DNA of 30,064 bases from Spirochaetaceae bacterium (GTDB lineage: Bacteria > Spirochaetota > Spirochaetia > SZUA-6 > Fen-1364), in NCBI GenBank assembly GCA_003141795.1, contig PLNO01000108.1, positions 1-30,064 on the forward strand, given 5' to 3'. The notes under the pieces are model-generated. The model did no database searches, had not been told where the DNA came from, and worked only from the letters and a program-made list of their open reading frames with translations. Both the position numbers and the translations under genes were made by a program. Numbering within the stretch: position 1 is the first letter of the stretch; every line of letters begins with the position of its first letter. Shown piece after piece: positions 22,493 through 29,440 of this stretch.

Positions 22493-23728
22493 ATGAAGGA
22501 CATAGTGATCAGCGAGGCGCGCATCGTGACGCCGACGGAGGTCGTGGAGCACGGCACTCTCATCGTCAGCAATGGACGCATTGCCTCGATCCAAACCGGC
22601 GCGCCGGATGACCATGCGGATGCCGTGAAAGTCGATGGGAGGAACCGGCTGCTTCTCCCCGGCCTCATCGACCTCCATAACGACGGGATCGAGCAGGAGC
22701 TGGAGCCGCGTCCACGGGCTCGTTTCCCTCTGGCCGTTGCTCTGCAGGCCCTGGAGTCCCGGCTGGTCAGCCACGGCATCACGACGATCTTCCATTCCTT
22801 TTCCTTCATGGACGGACGGGAGGGAAGCCTCAACCCCGAGCACCTGGAGCCGGCGATCCGTGAATTGACGCAGCTGCGCCGCACTGGAATCATCCGCCAT
22901 CTCGTCCACGCCCGTTACGAGATGGTGGAGGTGCAGCACTACGAGAGGCTTCTTCGGCTGATCGACGGCGGGCACGTCAACCTCGTGTCCTTCATGGATC
23001 ACACGCCGGGCCAGGGCCAGTACCGGAATGTCGAGTACCTGCTGAGCTACTATGCGCGGAAATACAATGCGCCGGCAAGCGAGGTCAAGGAGCTGATCGC
23101 CGAAAGGGAGAAGAAGGCGCGCAACCCCGAGATCGCAGCGACACTCGAAAGCCTTGCTGCACACGTGAGGGCGGCCGGCCTCCCCATGGCGTCTCACGAT
23201 GACGACACCCCGGAAAAAGTCGCCCGCATGCGCGCTCTGGGTGTGGGGATCAGCGAGTTCCCCGTGGAGATGTCGGCGGCGCTCTCCGCCACCCATCTGG
23301 CGCTCCATGTCGCGGTGGGAGCACCCAATGTCCTGCGCGGCCAGTCCACCACCGGCAACCTCAGCGCGCTGCAGGCCATCGCGGGGGGCGCGGCGGACAT
23401 CCTCTGCTCCGACTACTACACCCCCGCTCTGTTGCAGGCGGTATTCCGACTCGTGAGGGATGGCTTCATGAGCCTCCCCGATGCGGTGCGCATGGCGAGC
23501 CTCAACCCCGCACGGGCCACGGGCCTCGATGGGGAGCTGGGCTCGCTTTCGGTCGGAAAGCGCGCCGACATGATCCTCGTCAGCGACTCCGGCACGCCGT
23601 CGGTGGTGGGTGCATGGGTGGGTGGCCACCGTGTCCACGAGAAGCACGACGGGGCGCTGGACGTCATGGGGGATCAGTGGGCGGCGGAGGCGAGCCCTCG
23701 ATCGAAGGAGAAGGCAGATGCTCTATGA
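22493..23728 (+). CDS. phnM: Alpha-D-ribose 1-methylphosphonate 5-triphosphate diphosphatase
   Basis: PhnM is an amidohydrolase-superfamily metalloenzyme of the C-P lyase pathway. It removes pyrophosphate from ribose 1-methylphosphonate 5-triphosphate before PhnJ cleaves the C-P bond. The 411-aa sequence shows RLLLPGLIDLHNDGIEQEL (metal HxD-type site, residues 60-64), ITTIFHSFSF, LVSFMDHTPGQGQY, LPMASHDDDTPEKV, GAPNVLRGQSTTGNLSA and the final amidohydrolase strand SLSVGKRADMILV. GAGGA lies 7 nt before the ATG. It is 35 nt downstream of the PlsC-type gene on the same strand and converges with phnE, an unusual split from phnGHIJKL. The open frame upstream to 22073 is not part of it. Confidence 0.93.
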   Translation: MKDIVISEARIVTPTEVVEHGTLIVSNGRIASIQTGAPDDHADAVKVDGRNRLLLPGLIDLHNDGIEQELEPRPRARFPLAVALQALESRLVSHGITTIFHSFSFMDGREGSLNPEHLEPAIRELTQLRRTGIIRHLVHARYEMVEVQHYERLLRLIDGGHVNLVSFMDHTPGQGQYRNVEYLLSYYARKYNAPASEVKELIAEREKKARNPEIAATLESLAAHVRAAGLPMASHDDDTPEKVARMRALGVGISEFPVEMSAALSATHLALHVAVGAPNVLRGQSTTGNLSALQAIAGGAADILCSDYYTPALLQAVFRLVRDGFMSLPDAVRMASLNPARATGLDGELGSLSVGKRADMILVSDSGTPSVVGAWVGGHRVHEKHDGALDVMGDQWAAEASPRSKEKADAL

Positions 23729-23769
23729 GATCGATATGAGCCCGCGGTCCCGGACGCCGCTTCACACCG

Positions 23770-24588
23770 TCAGGTGTGCACGTGCCGGCCCTGCTTCAAC
23801 CGCGTCGCCCCGATTTCCAGCGCTATCGCCACGAGCAGGATCAGCCAGGTGATGGTGCCGACCTCTCCGATGTTGAAGTAGAACCCGGCAGCCATGAACA
23901 GATCGTACCCGATCCCCCCAGCGCCCGCCGCAGCGCCCATGGCGACGGCATTGGTGAAGTTGATCTCGAAACGCATGAAGGTCCAGGAGATGACGGCGCC
24001 CATGGACGAGGGCACGACGGCCCGCAGTACGTCCTGGACACGGCCTGCACCGCAGGCCTGGAGCGCCTCGATGACGCCCGCGTCGATCTCTTCGAACGCC
24101 TCCGAGTAGGCCTTCACCAGATACGCGAAGGAGTGGAACGTCATCCCCACGACGGCGGCGACGCTTCCGAGGCCTGCGCCGATGGCGAAGATCAGCACCC
24201 AGAGCACGGTCGGAACCGCGCGGATGAACGCGACAAAAGCCTTTATGACGGCGACCACGGTCCTATTGCCGAGGTTCTTCGCGGCGAACGGCGCGACCAT
24301 GAGCGCGAGGACCGCGCCCATGAGCGTCGTGAGGAAGCCGAGGCTGAGCGTGACGAGGATCGCCTTCAATGCCTCGAGCAGCGTGAAATGCTTCGCCACG
24401 GGCCGGGTCATCATCTTTCCGAGGTCCCCGAGCAGCTTGACCGATGCCTGGCCGACATCGAGGTTCTTCGTGTCCAGGAGAAAGAATCCCGCCACGGTGA
24501 CACCGGCAAGCACGATGAGTGTCGCGTTCAGAGCGACAGAGGCGGGAGTCGCGCGGCGCAGGGAAATCTTTCCCGGCCGCGCCTTCAC
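23770..24588 (-). CDS. phnE: Phosphonate ABC transporter permease, second PhnE
   Basis: This inner-membrane permease (272 aa) is the last gene of the operon. It has about six hydrophobic segments and the EAA-type cytoplasmic loop YSEAFEEIDAGVIEALQACGA that docks on the PhnC ATPase. It ends with TWLILLVAIALEIGATRLK. It starts with GTG overlapping the stop of the first permease (GTGA), which shows coupling. The tandem with a second PhnE suggests a heterodimeric channel, an arrangement found in several phosphonate and phosphite transporters. It converges on phnM with 41 nt between the stop codons and no clear terminator. Confidence 0.92.
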   Translation of the reverse strand: MKARPGKISLRRATPASVALNATLIVLAGVTVAGFFLLDTKNLDVGQASVKLLGDLGKMMTRPVAKHFTLLEALKAILVTLSLGFLTTLMGAVLALMVAPFAAKNLGNRTVVAVIKAFVAFIRAVPTVLWVLIFAIGAGLGSVAAVVGMTFHSFAYLVKAYSEAFEEIDAGVIEALQACGAGRVQDVLRAVVPSSMGAVISWTFMRFEINFTNAVAMGAAAGAGGIGYDLFMAAGFYFNIGEVGTITWLILLVAIALEIGATRLKQGRHVHT

Positions 24589-25385
24589 AGGATGACCCTC
24601 CGCAGCGCATTGGATCCCGTTTCGATGGCGATGACGACGATGACGACGCCGATCACCACGAGCGCGGCGGAGGGATAGTTCATGCTTTTATAGTAGACAT
24701 CGAAGAGGAACCCGATCCCCGTCCCCGTCAGGATGCCGACGAGGGTCGCGTCACGGATGTTCGTCTCAACCATGTAGAGCATCCAGCTGGCGATCTGCGG
24801 CATGACGGAAGGCAGGACTGCCTGCGTCACGGTGTGCATCCACGATGCACCCGAAGCGTGCAGGGCCTCCACCGAGCTCTCCGCGGTTTCCTCGATCGCT
24901 TCCACGTACGCCCGCGTGAGGTAGCCGACCGTTCCGATGAGAAGGGCCAGAAGCCCGGTGAGGACGTTCTGACCGAAGGAGAGCAGGAAGATCATCGCCC
25001 ATGCGACCACGGGGACGTTCCTGCACACGGAGGCGATCAGCCGAACGACGAGAGTCACGGCGGGATGCGGCCGCGTCGTTCGGGAGGCAAGAATCGCCAG
25101 GCCCATAGCCGCCGCCGCGCCTATCACGGTGGCCATGACGGAGACGAGGACCGTCTCCATGAGCTTGACGGCGATCTTCGGCAGGGCCTTCAAGGCGCGC
25201 TGGTCCGGGACGAAATTCGCGGCAAGCCAATGCAGCGCCTTCGGGAAAGATGCGACGCTGTCGCGGAAGCTGAACTCCGTGATGATCGACGATCCCGCGG
25301 TAAGAGCGCCGATGAGCAGCAATCCCGCCAGGAACGCGAGGTTGCGGCGGAGCAGCACCCTGCGCACCGCGAGGGTGGACGTCAT
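24585..25385 (-). CDS. phnE: Phosphonate ABC transporter permease, first PhnE
   Basis: This 266-aa permease has an N-terminal segment LLLRRNLAFLAGLLLIGALTAGS-like in character, a periplasmic stretch, and then the core segments. These include VSVMATVIGAAAAMGLAILAS and the NVPVVAWAMIFLLSFGQNVLTG block typical of PhnE. The EAA loop reads YVEAIEETAESSVEALHASGAS. The second permease is clearly related but divergent, so the two should pair. The ATG overlaps the phnC stop as ATGA. Phosphonate, phosphonate esters or phosphite are possible substrates; the C-P lyase context favours phosphonates. Confidence 0.92.
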   Translation of the reverse strand: MTSTLAVRRVLLRRNLAFLAGLLLIGALTAGSSIITEFSFRDSVASFPKALHWLAANFVPDQRALKALPKIAVKLMETVLVSVMATVIGAAAAMGLAILASRTTRPHPAVTLVVRLIASVCRNVPVVAWAMIFLLSFGQNVLTGLLALLIGTVGYLTRAYVEAIEETAESSVEALHASGASWMHTVTQAVLPSVMPQIASWMLYMVETNIRDATLVGILTGTGIGFLFDVYYKSMNYPSAALVVIGVVIVVIAIETGSNALRRVIL

Positions 25386-26155
25386 CCAACCTGCTCCTCG
25401 AAGAGGATGTCGTCGGCTTCCGACCCGTAGATCTCAGCAACCATCTTTTTCTTGAGCTTGCGGGCCTCGTCGTCGTAGACGATGCTTCCTTCTCGGATGC
25501 CGATGATGCGGTCCGAATACCGGATGGCGACGTCGACCTGGTGGAGATTCATCAGTATCGTGATGTTCATGTCGCGACAGATGTGGTGGAGCCGGTCCAT
25601 GATCTTCTTCGCGGAGCTCGGATCGAGTGAAGCAATAGGCTCGTCGCAGAGTATCACGCGCGGCTCCTGCACGAGGGCCCGCGCAATCCCCACCCGCTGT
25701 TTCTGTCCTCCGGAGAGCTCATCGCAGCGCTTGTGCAGCTGGTCAGCCAGTCCGAGGCGGTCGAGGATTTCGCAGGCCATGTCCTTCTCCGCGGCAGTGT
25801 AGACGCCCAGAACGCCCGCCAGGGTGGATTTGTAGCCCAGGCGGCCGTGGAGGACGTTTTCGATCACCGTCTGCCGCGGTACGAGGTTGAAGTGCTGGAA
25901 GATCATGCCGATGCGCGTGCGCAGCTTTCGCAATTCCCTGTGCCGCAGCGCGAGCACGTCCTTCCCTTCGAACTCTATGTGCCCCGAGCTGGCTTCGACC
26001 ATCCTGTTCACGCAGCGCAGCAGGGTCGACTTGCCCGCGCCCGATCTGCCGATCACGGTCACGAACTCTCCCGCCCGTATCTTCAGGCTGACGTCCGACA
26101 GCGCGGTGACGTCCCTGTAGCGCTTTGTGAGATGCTCGATTTCCAGCAGAGCCAT
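25382..26155 (-). CDS. phnC: Phosphonate ABC transporter ATP-binding protein
   Basis: This ATPase subunit (257 aa) drives phosphonate import. The Walker A motif GRSGAGKST is at 36-44, and FQHFNLVPRQTVIENVLHGRLG is the Q-loop region characteristic of PhnC. The signature is ELSGGQKQR, and Walker B is RVILCDEPIASLDP with the switch His in MNLHQVDVA. AAGGAG lies 8 nt before the ATG at 26155; an in-frame upstream extension to 26209 runs through the intergenic hairpin and is not needed. It follows phnD after a 69-nt gap holding that hairpin and overlaps the first phnE. Confidence 0.95.
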   Translation of the reverse strand: MALLEIEHLTKRYRDVTALSDVSLKIRAGEFVTVIGRSGAGKSTLLRCVNRMVEASSGHIEFEGKDVLALRHRELRKLRTRIGMIFQHFNLVPRQTVIENVLHGRLGYKSTLAGVLGVYTAAEKDMACEILDRLGLADQLHKRCDELSGGQKQRVGIARALVQEPRVILCDEPIASLDPSSAKKIMDRLHHICRDMNITILMNLHQVDVAIRYSDRIIGIREGSIVYDDEARKLKKKMVAEIYGSEADDILFEEQVG

Positions 26156-26174
26156 TTCTCGTTCTCCTTGAAGA

Positions 26175-26201
26175 GAGGCTCCGGGTCTCTCCCGGGGCCT
26201 C
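26175..26201 (-). other. Intercistronic stem-loop between phnD and phnC
   Basis: Arms 26175-26185 and 26191-26201 pair over 11 bp with a single mismatch around a 5-nt loop (core CCGGG/CCCGG). It lies within the 69-nt gap after the binding-protein stop and before the phnC ribosome site. There is no U-run, so it probably protects the phnD transcript or lowers read-through into phnC. The same layout is present after the sugar-binding protein gene at 462-495. Confidence 0.6.
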
Positions 26202-26224
26202 GCGCGCAATCGCGTATTCCCGAG

Positions 26225-27256
26225 CTATCTCATCAGAGCGCGGATGTCGTTGTACCACCCGGCGTCCACAGCGACGAAATGCTCCTTGTCGGTCTTCTGC
26301 CAGAAGCCCTTGTACGGACTTCCGTTCTCGTCCTTGTAATCCTTGGGCACGAACACCTTGGGATTGTTCGACGTCTCATCCGAGGTGAACGCGGCCCGAA
26401 GAGCCGTGAACATCGCAGGGGTGATGATGTCGGTGTTGACGATGATGGGGGCCTGACGGACGCTCGAAACGGCAATCACGGTGAAGGAGGTCCCGGGGAC
26501 CGTGTCGAAGGGAGCCTCGGCGCCCTGCTTGACCTTGTAGACCGCGCCCGGTGCGTTCGCCTTACCAGAAGCCAGATCGAAGTAGCTGTCGACGTCGACG
26601 TCGTCCACCGCGCAAACGTCGGCCTTTCCGCTGAGGACGTTGAAGATCGAGCCCTGGTGGGACTGTCCGAAAACGACCTGGCCGAAGAACTGACCGGCCC
26701 CACCTTCGAGAAACAGATCCTCCACCTTCTGATCTTTCCACGCCATCTGCTTTGCGAAGTAGGACTTGATCAGGTTGGCGGGAATGACGAATCCCGAGGT
26801 GGAGCTCGAGGAGACGAAGGACATCGTCTTGCCCTTGATCGCGTCGAGCGCGTACATGCCGTTTTTCATGTATTTCGAGGCGTCCGCCGTCCGAACCGCG
26901 ATCCGGCTGTAGTACACGGAGTCGTCCAAAGTCCCCTTGGGGCTGGAGACCGTGACCAGGGGAACGACCTTGGGGTTCTTCTGGGATGCCTGGACGTAGC
27001 CGACGGCGCCGGGATAGCAGAGCGCGGCGTTGCCCGTGGCTATCGCCTCGATTGCGATCACGTAGTCCGTCGTGAGCTTGTCGATCACCGGGCGGCCGGT
27101 GGCTTTGGAGATCATGTCGTCGAAGGCCAGACGGGACGCCTTCCAGTCCTCACCCGAGTTGTTCGGGTACCAGACCACGACGAGCGGCTTGTCCGCCGCG
27201 ACGGCTGCGCTGACCGCTATCAGCCCCACAGCGACGATGATCAGAAGCTTCTTCAT
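26225..27256 (-). CDS. phnD: Phosphonate/phosphite-binding periplasmic protein
   Basis: This PhnD-type solute-binding protein (343 aa) captures phosphonates for the PhnCE transporter. Residues 1-20 form a signal peptide (KKLLIIVAVGLIAVSAAVA) followed directly by ADKPLVVVWYPNNSGEDW, the first strand. The ligand-binding loop SSSSTSGFVIPANLIKSYF aligns with the STSG motif of PhnD proteins, and GQVVFGQSHQGSIFNVLSGKADVCAVDDVD gives the second-lobe signature. The C-terminal half contains TSDETSNNPKVF rather than a common extension. GGGAGG precedes the ATG. It may have its own promoter in the 88-nt gap upstream. Ligand specificity is not readable. Confidence 0.93.
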   Translation of the reverse strand: MKKLLIIVAVGLIAVSAAVAADKPLVVVWYPNNSGEDWKASRLAFDDMISKATGRPVIDKLTTDYVIAIEAIATGNAALCYPGAVGYVQASQKNPKVVPLVTVSSPKGTLDDSVYYSRIAVRTADASKYMKNGMYALDAIKGKTMSFVSSSSTSGFVIPANLIKSYFAKQMAWKDQKVEDLFLEGGAGQFFGQVVFGQSHQGSIFNVLSGKADVCAVDDVDVDSYFDLASGKANAPGAVYKVKQGAEAPFDTVPGTSFTVIAVSSVRQAPIIVNTDIITPAMFTALRAAFTSDETSNNPKVFVPKDYKDENGSPYKGFWQKTDKEHFVAVDAGWYNDIRALMR

Positions 27257-27304
27257 GTTTCACCTCCCTTACGCACAGGCAGGGTAGGCGGAGAGCGTTA
27301 CGCG

Positions 27305-27324
27305 AGAATGAGCATTCTGTTATA
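27305..27324 (-). promoter_or_regulatory. Candidate phnD promoter element with palindrome
   Basis: On the minus strand a TATAAC (27324-27319) resembles a -10 box. A perfect palindrome-like repeat, AGAATG (27305-27310) and CATTCT (27313-27318) with a 2-nt centre, follows immediately. Transcription would start within the palindrome, a position suited to a repressor. No convincing -35 is seen. Confidence 0.35.
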
Positions 27325-27344
27325 AGACCGTGAATTCCCGCAGG

Positions 27345-27905
27345 CTATCTGCGCCAGACCTGGTACGCCGTCCATGAATCGCTTTCACGGCGGTACAGTC
27401 CGACATTGTCGCACGTCCACTCGAAGCCGGCGGGGACCGCGGCAGCGTCGCGCTCGAGCCATTCCTTCAGCCGATTGAACCCGTCACGGTCGAGGTCGTC
27501 GAACGCGAGGGTGAGGTGCGGGAGAAAGTGCAGCCGATTGCTCGCGCGCCAGGGCGTATAGGAGAGCAGGCGCCTGTTCAGCTCGGCAAGCGGCTCATCG
27601 AGTGCGATGCGGTAGGCGACGAGGTGCTTCTCCCTGTCACCGTCCTGGTAGGGAGAGAGGAGCAGACCCTCGGTTCGAATGGTGAAAGGCTCCCAGGACC
27701 CGAGAGCTGCGCCGAAGGCATTGATGAACGTGCCCACCATGGCAACGGGGACGAAAGCCCCGGTGCGCAGGGTGACATGCGGAGGGTACGCGAGCGCCGC
27801 GCGTGATCCGCCGATCTCGCACGCCCGTGCGCGCGCAATCTCGACGCTGCGGCTCACGGGGTCTGGGGGCGTCGTGATGATGATGAAGCGCACGCCCTCC
27901 GTCAT
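27345..27905 (-). CDS. 2H-superfamily phosphodiesterase in C-P lyase operon
   Basis: This 186-aa protein carries the two histidine motifs of 2H phosphoesterases: HVT (His43-Val-Thr45 in YPPHVTLRTGAF) and HLT (His130-Leu-Thr132 in FLPHLTLAFDDL). Members open cyclic or 2'-5' phosphodiesters. In the C-P lyase pathway the product 5-phosphoribosyl 1,2-cyclic phosphate needs a phosphodiesterase, normally PhnP, so this is a plausible replacement. It is not the larger DUF1045 type seen in some phn operons as far as I can judge. The ATG overlaps the upstream phosphatase stop as ATGA. The frame extends further upstream, but only as a shadow of the phosphatase gene. Confidence 0.88.
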   Translation of the reverse strand: MTEGVRFIIITTPPDPVSRSVEIARARACEIGGSRAALAYPPHVTLRTGAFVPVAMVGTFINAFGAALGSWEPFTIRTEGLLLSPYQDGDREKHLVAYRIALDEPLAELNRRLLSYTPWRASNRLHFLPHLTLAFDDLDRDGFNRLKEWLERDAAAVPAGFEWTCDNVGLYRRESDSWTAYQVWRR

Positions 27906-28723
27906 AGTGCGGCCAGCTCCTTGATGCGGGGGTACAGCCCGGGGTTGCAGGCGATGATCCTCCATCTGCCGGGGGCGAACTCCTGTGCGTCGACGATCCC
28001 GCCGGCCGCCCTCACGACGGCCGCGGCGCCGGCAAAGTCCCAGAGGTTCGTTCCCCGCTGGATGAACGCGCCGATGCGGCCCGCCGCCACCTGGGCCACG
28101 TCCAAAGCCGTGCTCCCCAGGCTCCTCACCTTGCGCGCCTCTTCGGTAAGGCGGGGGAGAAGCTTGGTCATATAGGGGATGCTGTCGTCCCGTACCCCGA
28201 AGGAAACGACGACAATGGCCTCGGCGAGATCCGCCACGGGTGCGATGGTGAGCGGCCGACCGTTCACCGTTGCCTGACCGTCTCCCGTGCCGACGAACAG
28301 CTCGTCGTGCATCGGGTCGAGCACGACTCCCACGCACGCCTCCCCGATGCGTCGCCCGTCGGGGAGGGACGACGTCGATCCGTTGCCCTGCGGGTCCAGC
28401 TCGTGGCAGGCAATGCTCGTGCAGAAATGCGGCAGCCCGTGAAAGAAGTTGACGGTGCCGTCCAGGGGATCGACGATCCAGACGTACGGCTCCCGCCCCG
28501 GCTCGTACCCCTTCTCCTCCGACAGGACGGCGTGATCGGGGAAGCTGCGTCGAATCACGCCGATGATTTTTTCCTCGCACTGCCGATCCAGGGAGAGCTT
28601 CAGGTCGTGCGCGGGCCGCCCGTCCACCTCCTGGTGGCGTCCGAAGCCTTCACGGATCAGCACGCCGGCGGCCGCGGCGGCATCGATCGCCGCTTTCCTC
28701 ATCTGGGGTGCGAGCTGGTTCAT
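27902..28723 (-). CDS. Inositol-monophosphatase-family phosphatase in C-P lyase operon
   Basis: This 273-aa metal-dependent sugar phosphatase has the family motifs in order: the metal Glu in LSEEKG (around 69-70), WIVDPLDGTVNF (Asp85, Asp88 and Thr90 region) and NLWDFAGAAAVVRAAGG (Asp229). Family members remove phosphate from inositol phosphates, fructose bisphosphate or 3'-phosphoadenosine phosphates. Its ATG overlaps the phnL stop as ATGA and its stop overlaps the 2H phosphodiesterase start, so it is embedded in the operon. I infer a role in taking a ribose bisphosphate toward ribose phosphate after C-P bond cleavage; a salvage role for PAP is a weaker alternative. Confidence 0.92.
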   Translation of the reverse strand: MNQLAPQMRKAAIDAAAAAGVLIREGFGRHQEVDGRPAHDLKLSLDRQCEEKIIGVIRRSFPDHAVLSEEKGYEPGREPYVWIVDPLDGTVNFFHGLPHFCTSIACHELDPQGNGSTSSLPDGRRIGEACVGVVLDPMHDELFVGTGDGQATVNGRPLTIAPVADLAEAIVVVSFGVRDDSIPYMTKLLPRLTEEARKVRSLGSTALDVAQVAAGRIGAFIQRGTNLWDFAGAAAVVRAAGGIVDAQEFAPGRWRIIACNPGLYPRIKELAAL

Positions 28724-29421
28724 GCCGATTCACCGTCCTCTCGTGCGTCGCTCATCGGGAGCATCGTGTCGGAGAGCCGGGCCAGGAGCTCGGGGTCGTG
28801 GAAGACGCCGATCATCGCCGTGCCCTGGGACTTCAGCTCCTTGATGAGGGAGATCACCTCCTGCGCGGAGCCGCGGTCAAGCGAGGCGGTGGGCTCGTCC
28901 AGAAGGAGCAGACGCGGCCTGGCAATCACCGCGTGGATGATATTGATCCGCTGCTTCTCCCCTCCCGAAAAAGTGGAGGGAAACATCTCCCAGAGCGTCG
29001 CGGGGATCTTCAAACGCGTGAGGAGGTCGCGCGCCCGAGCGATGCTCTCCTCCCGATCGAACCCGCGCGCGACCATACCGTTGGTGATCGTCTCCAGGGC
29101 GGAGACGCGGGGGATCACGGGAAAAAACTGTGCGATGTAGCCTATCTCGTGTCTGCGCAGCTGGATCATGTCACGGTCGGGAGCAGCCACGAGGTCCCGC
29201 GTCGTTCCCTGCGCATCCGTATACCACACATGACCCGTCGAGGGAAGGTAGGTGCGGTAGAGACACTTCAACATCGAGGACTTCCCTGCGCCGCTGGGGC
29301 CGCTCACGCCGAGGAACTCCCCCTCCTGCAGTTTGAAGCTGACGCCGCTGAACGCCTCGATGCGCTTGCCTCCGCGCATGTGCATCAGGAAGGTCTTGGA
29401 GAGCATTTCGCAGCGGATCAC
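28720..29421 (-). CDS. phnL: C-P lyase ABC-type protein PhnL
   Basis: PhnL (233 aa) is an ABC-fold ATPase of the C-P lyase machinery, not a transporter. The PhnL-specific beginning CEMLSKTFLMHMRGG is followed by Walker A GPSGAGKSS (41-49), then the GYIAQFFPVIPRVSALETI region diagnostic for PhnL. The signature is FSGGEKQRINI, and Walker B is LLLLDEPTASLD, with GVFHDPELL as the switch. It starts 19 nt after the phnK stop and overlaps the phosphatase gene. Genes for the PhnGHIJ core should lie beyond the right edge of this window. Confidence 0.95.
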   Translation of the reverse strand: MIRCEMLSKTFLMHMRGGKRIEAFSGVSFKLQEGEFLGVSGPSGAGKSSMLKCLYRTYLPSTGHVWYTDAQGTTRDLVAAPDRDMIQLRRHEIGYIAQFFPVIPRVSALETITNGMVARGFDREESIARARDLLTRLKIPATLWEMFPSTFSGGEKQRINIIHAVIARPRLLLLDEPTASLDRGSAQEVISLIKELKSQGTAMIGVFHDPELLARLSDTMLPMSDAREDGESA

Positions 29422-29440
29422 CGTCGGCCCCCTCCCGTCC

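Noticed and set aside
27906..28580. N-terminal extension of the 2H phosphodiesterase frame
   Set aside because: It overlaps the phosphatase gene on the same strand in another frame and has shadow-like composition; the ATGA junction at 27905 gives the real start.
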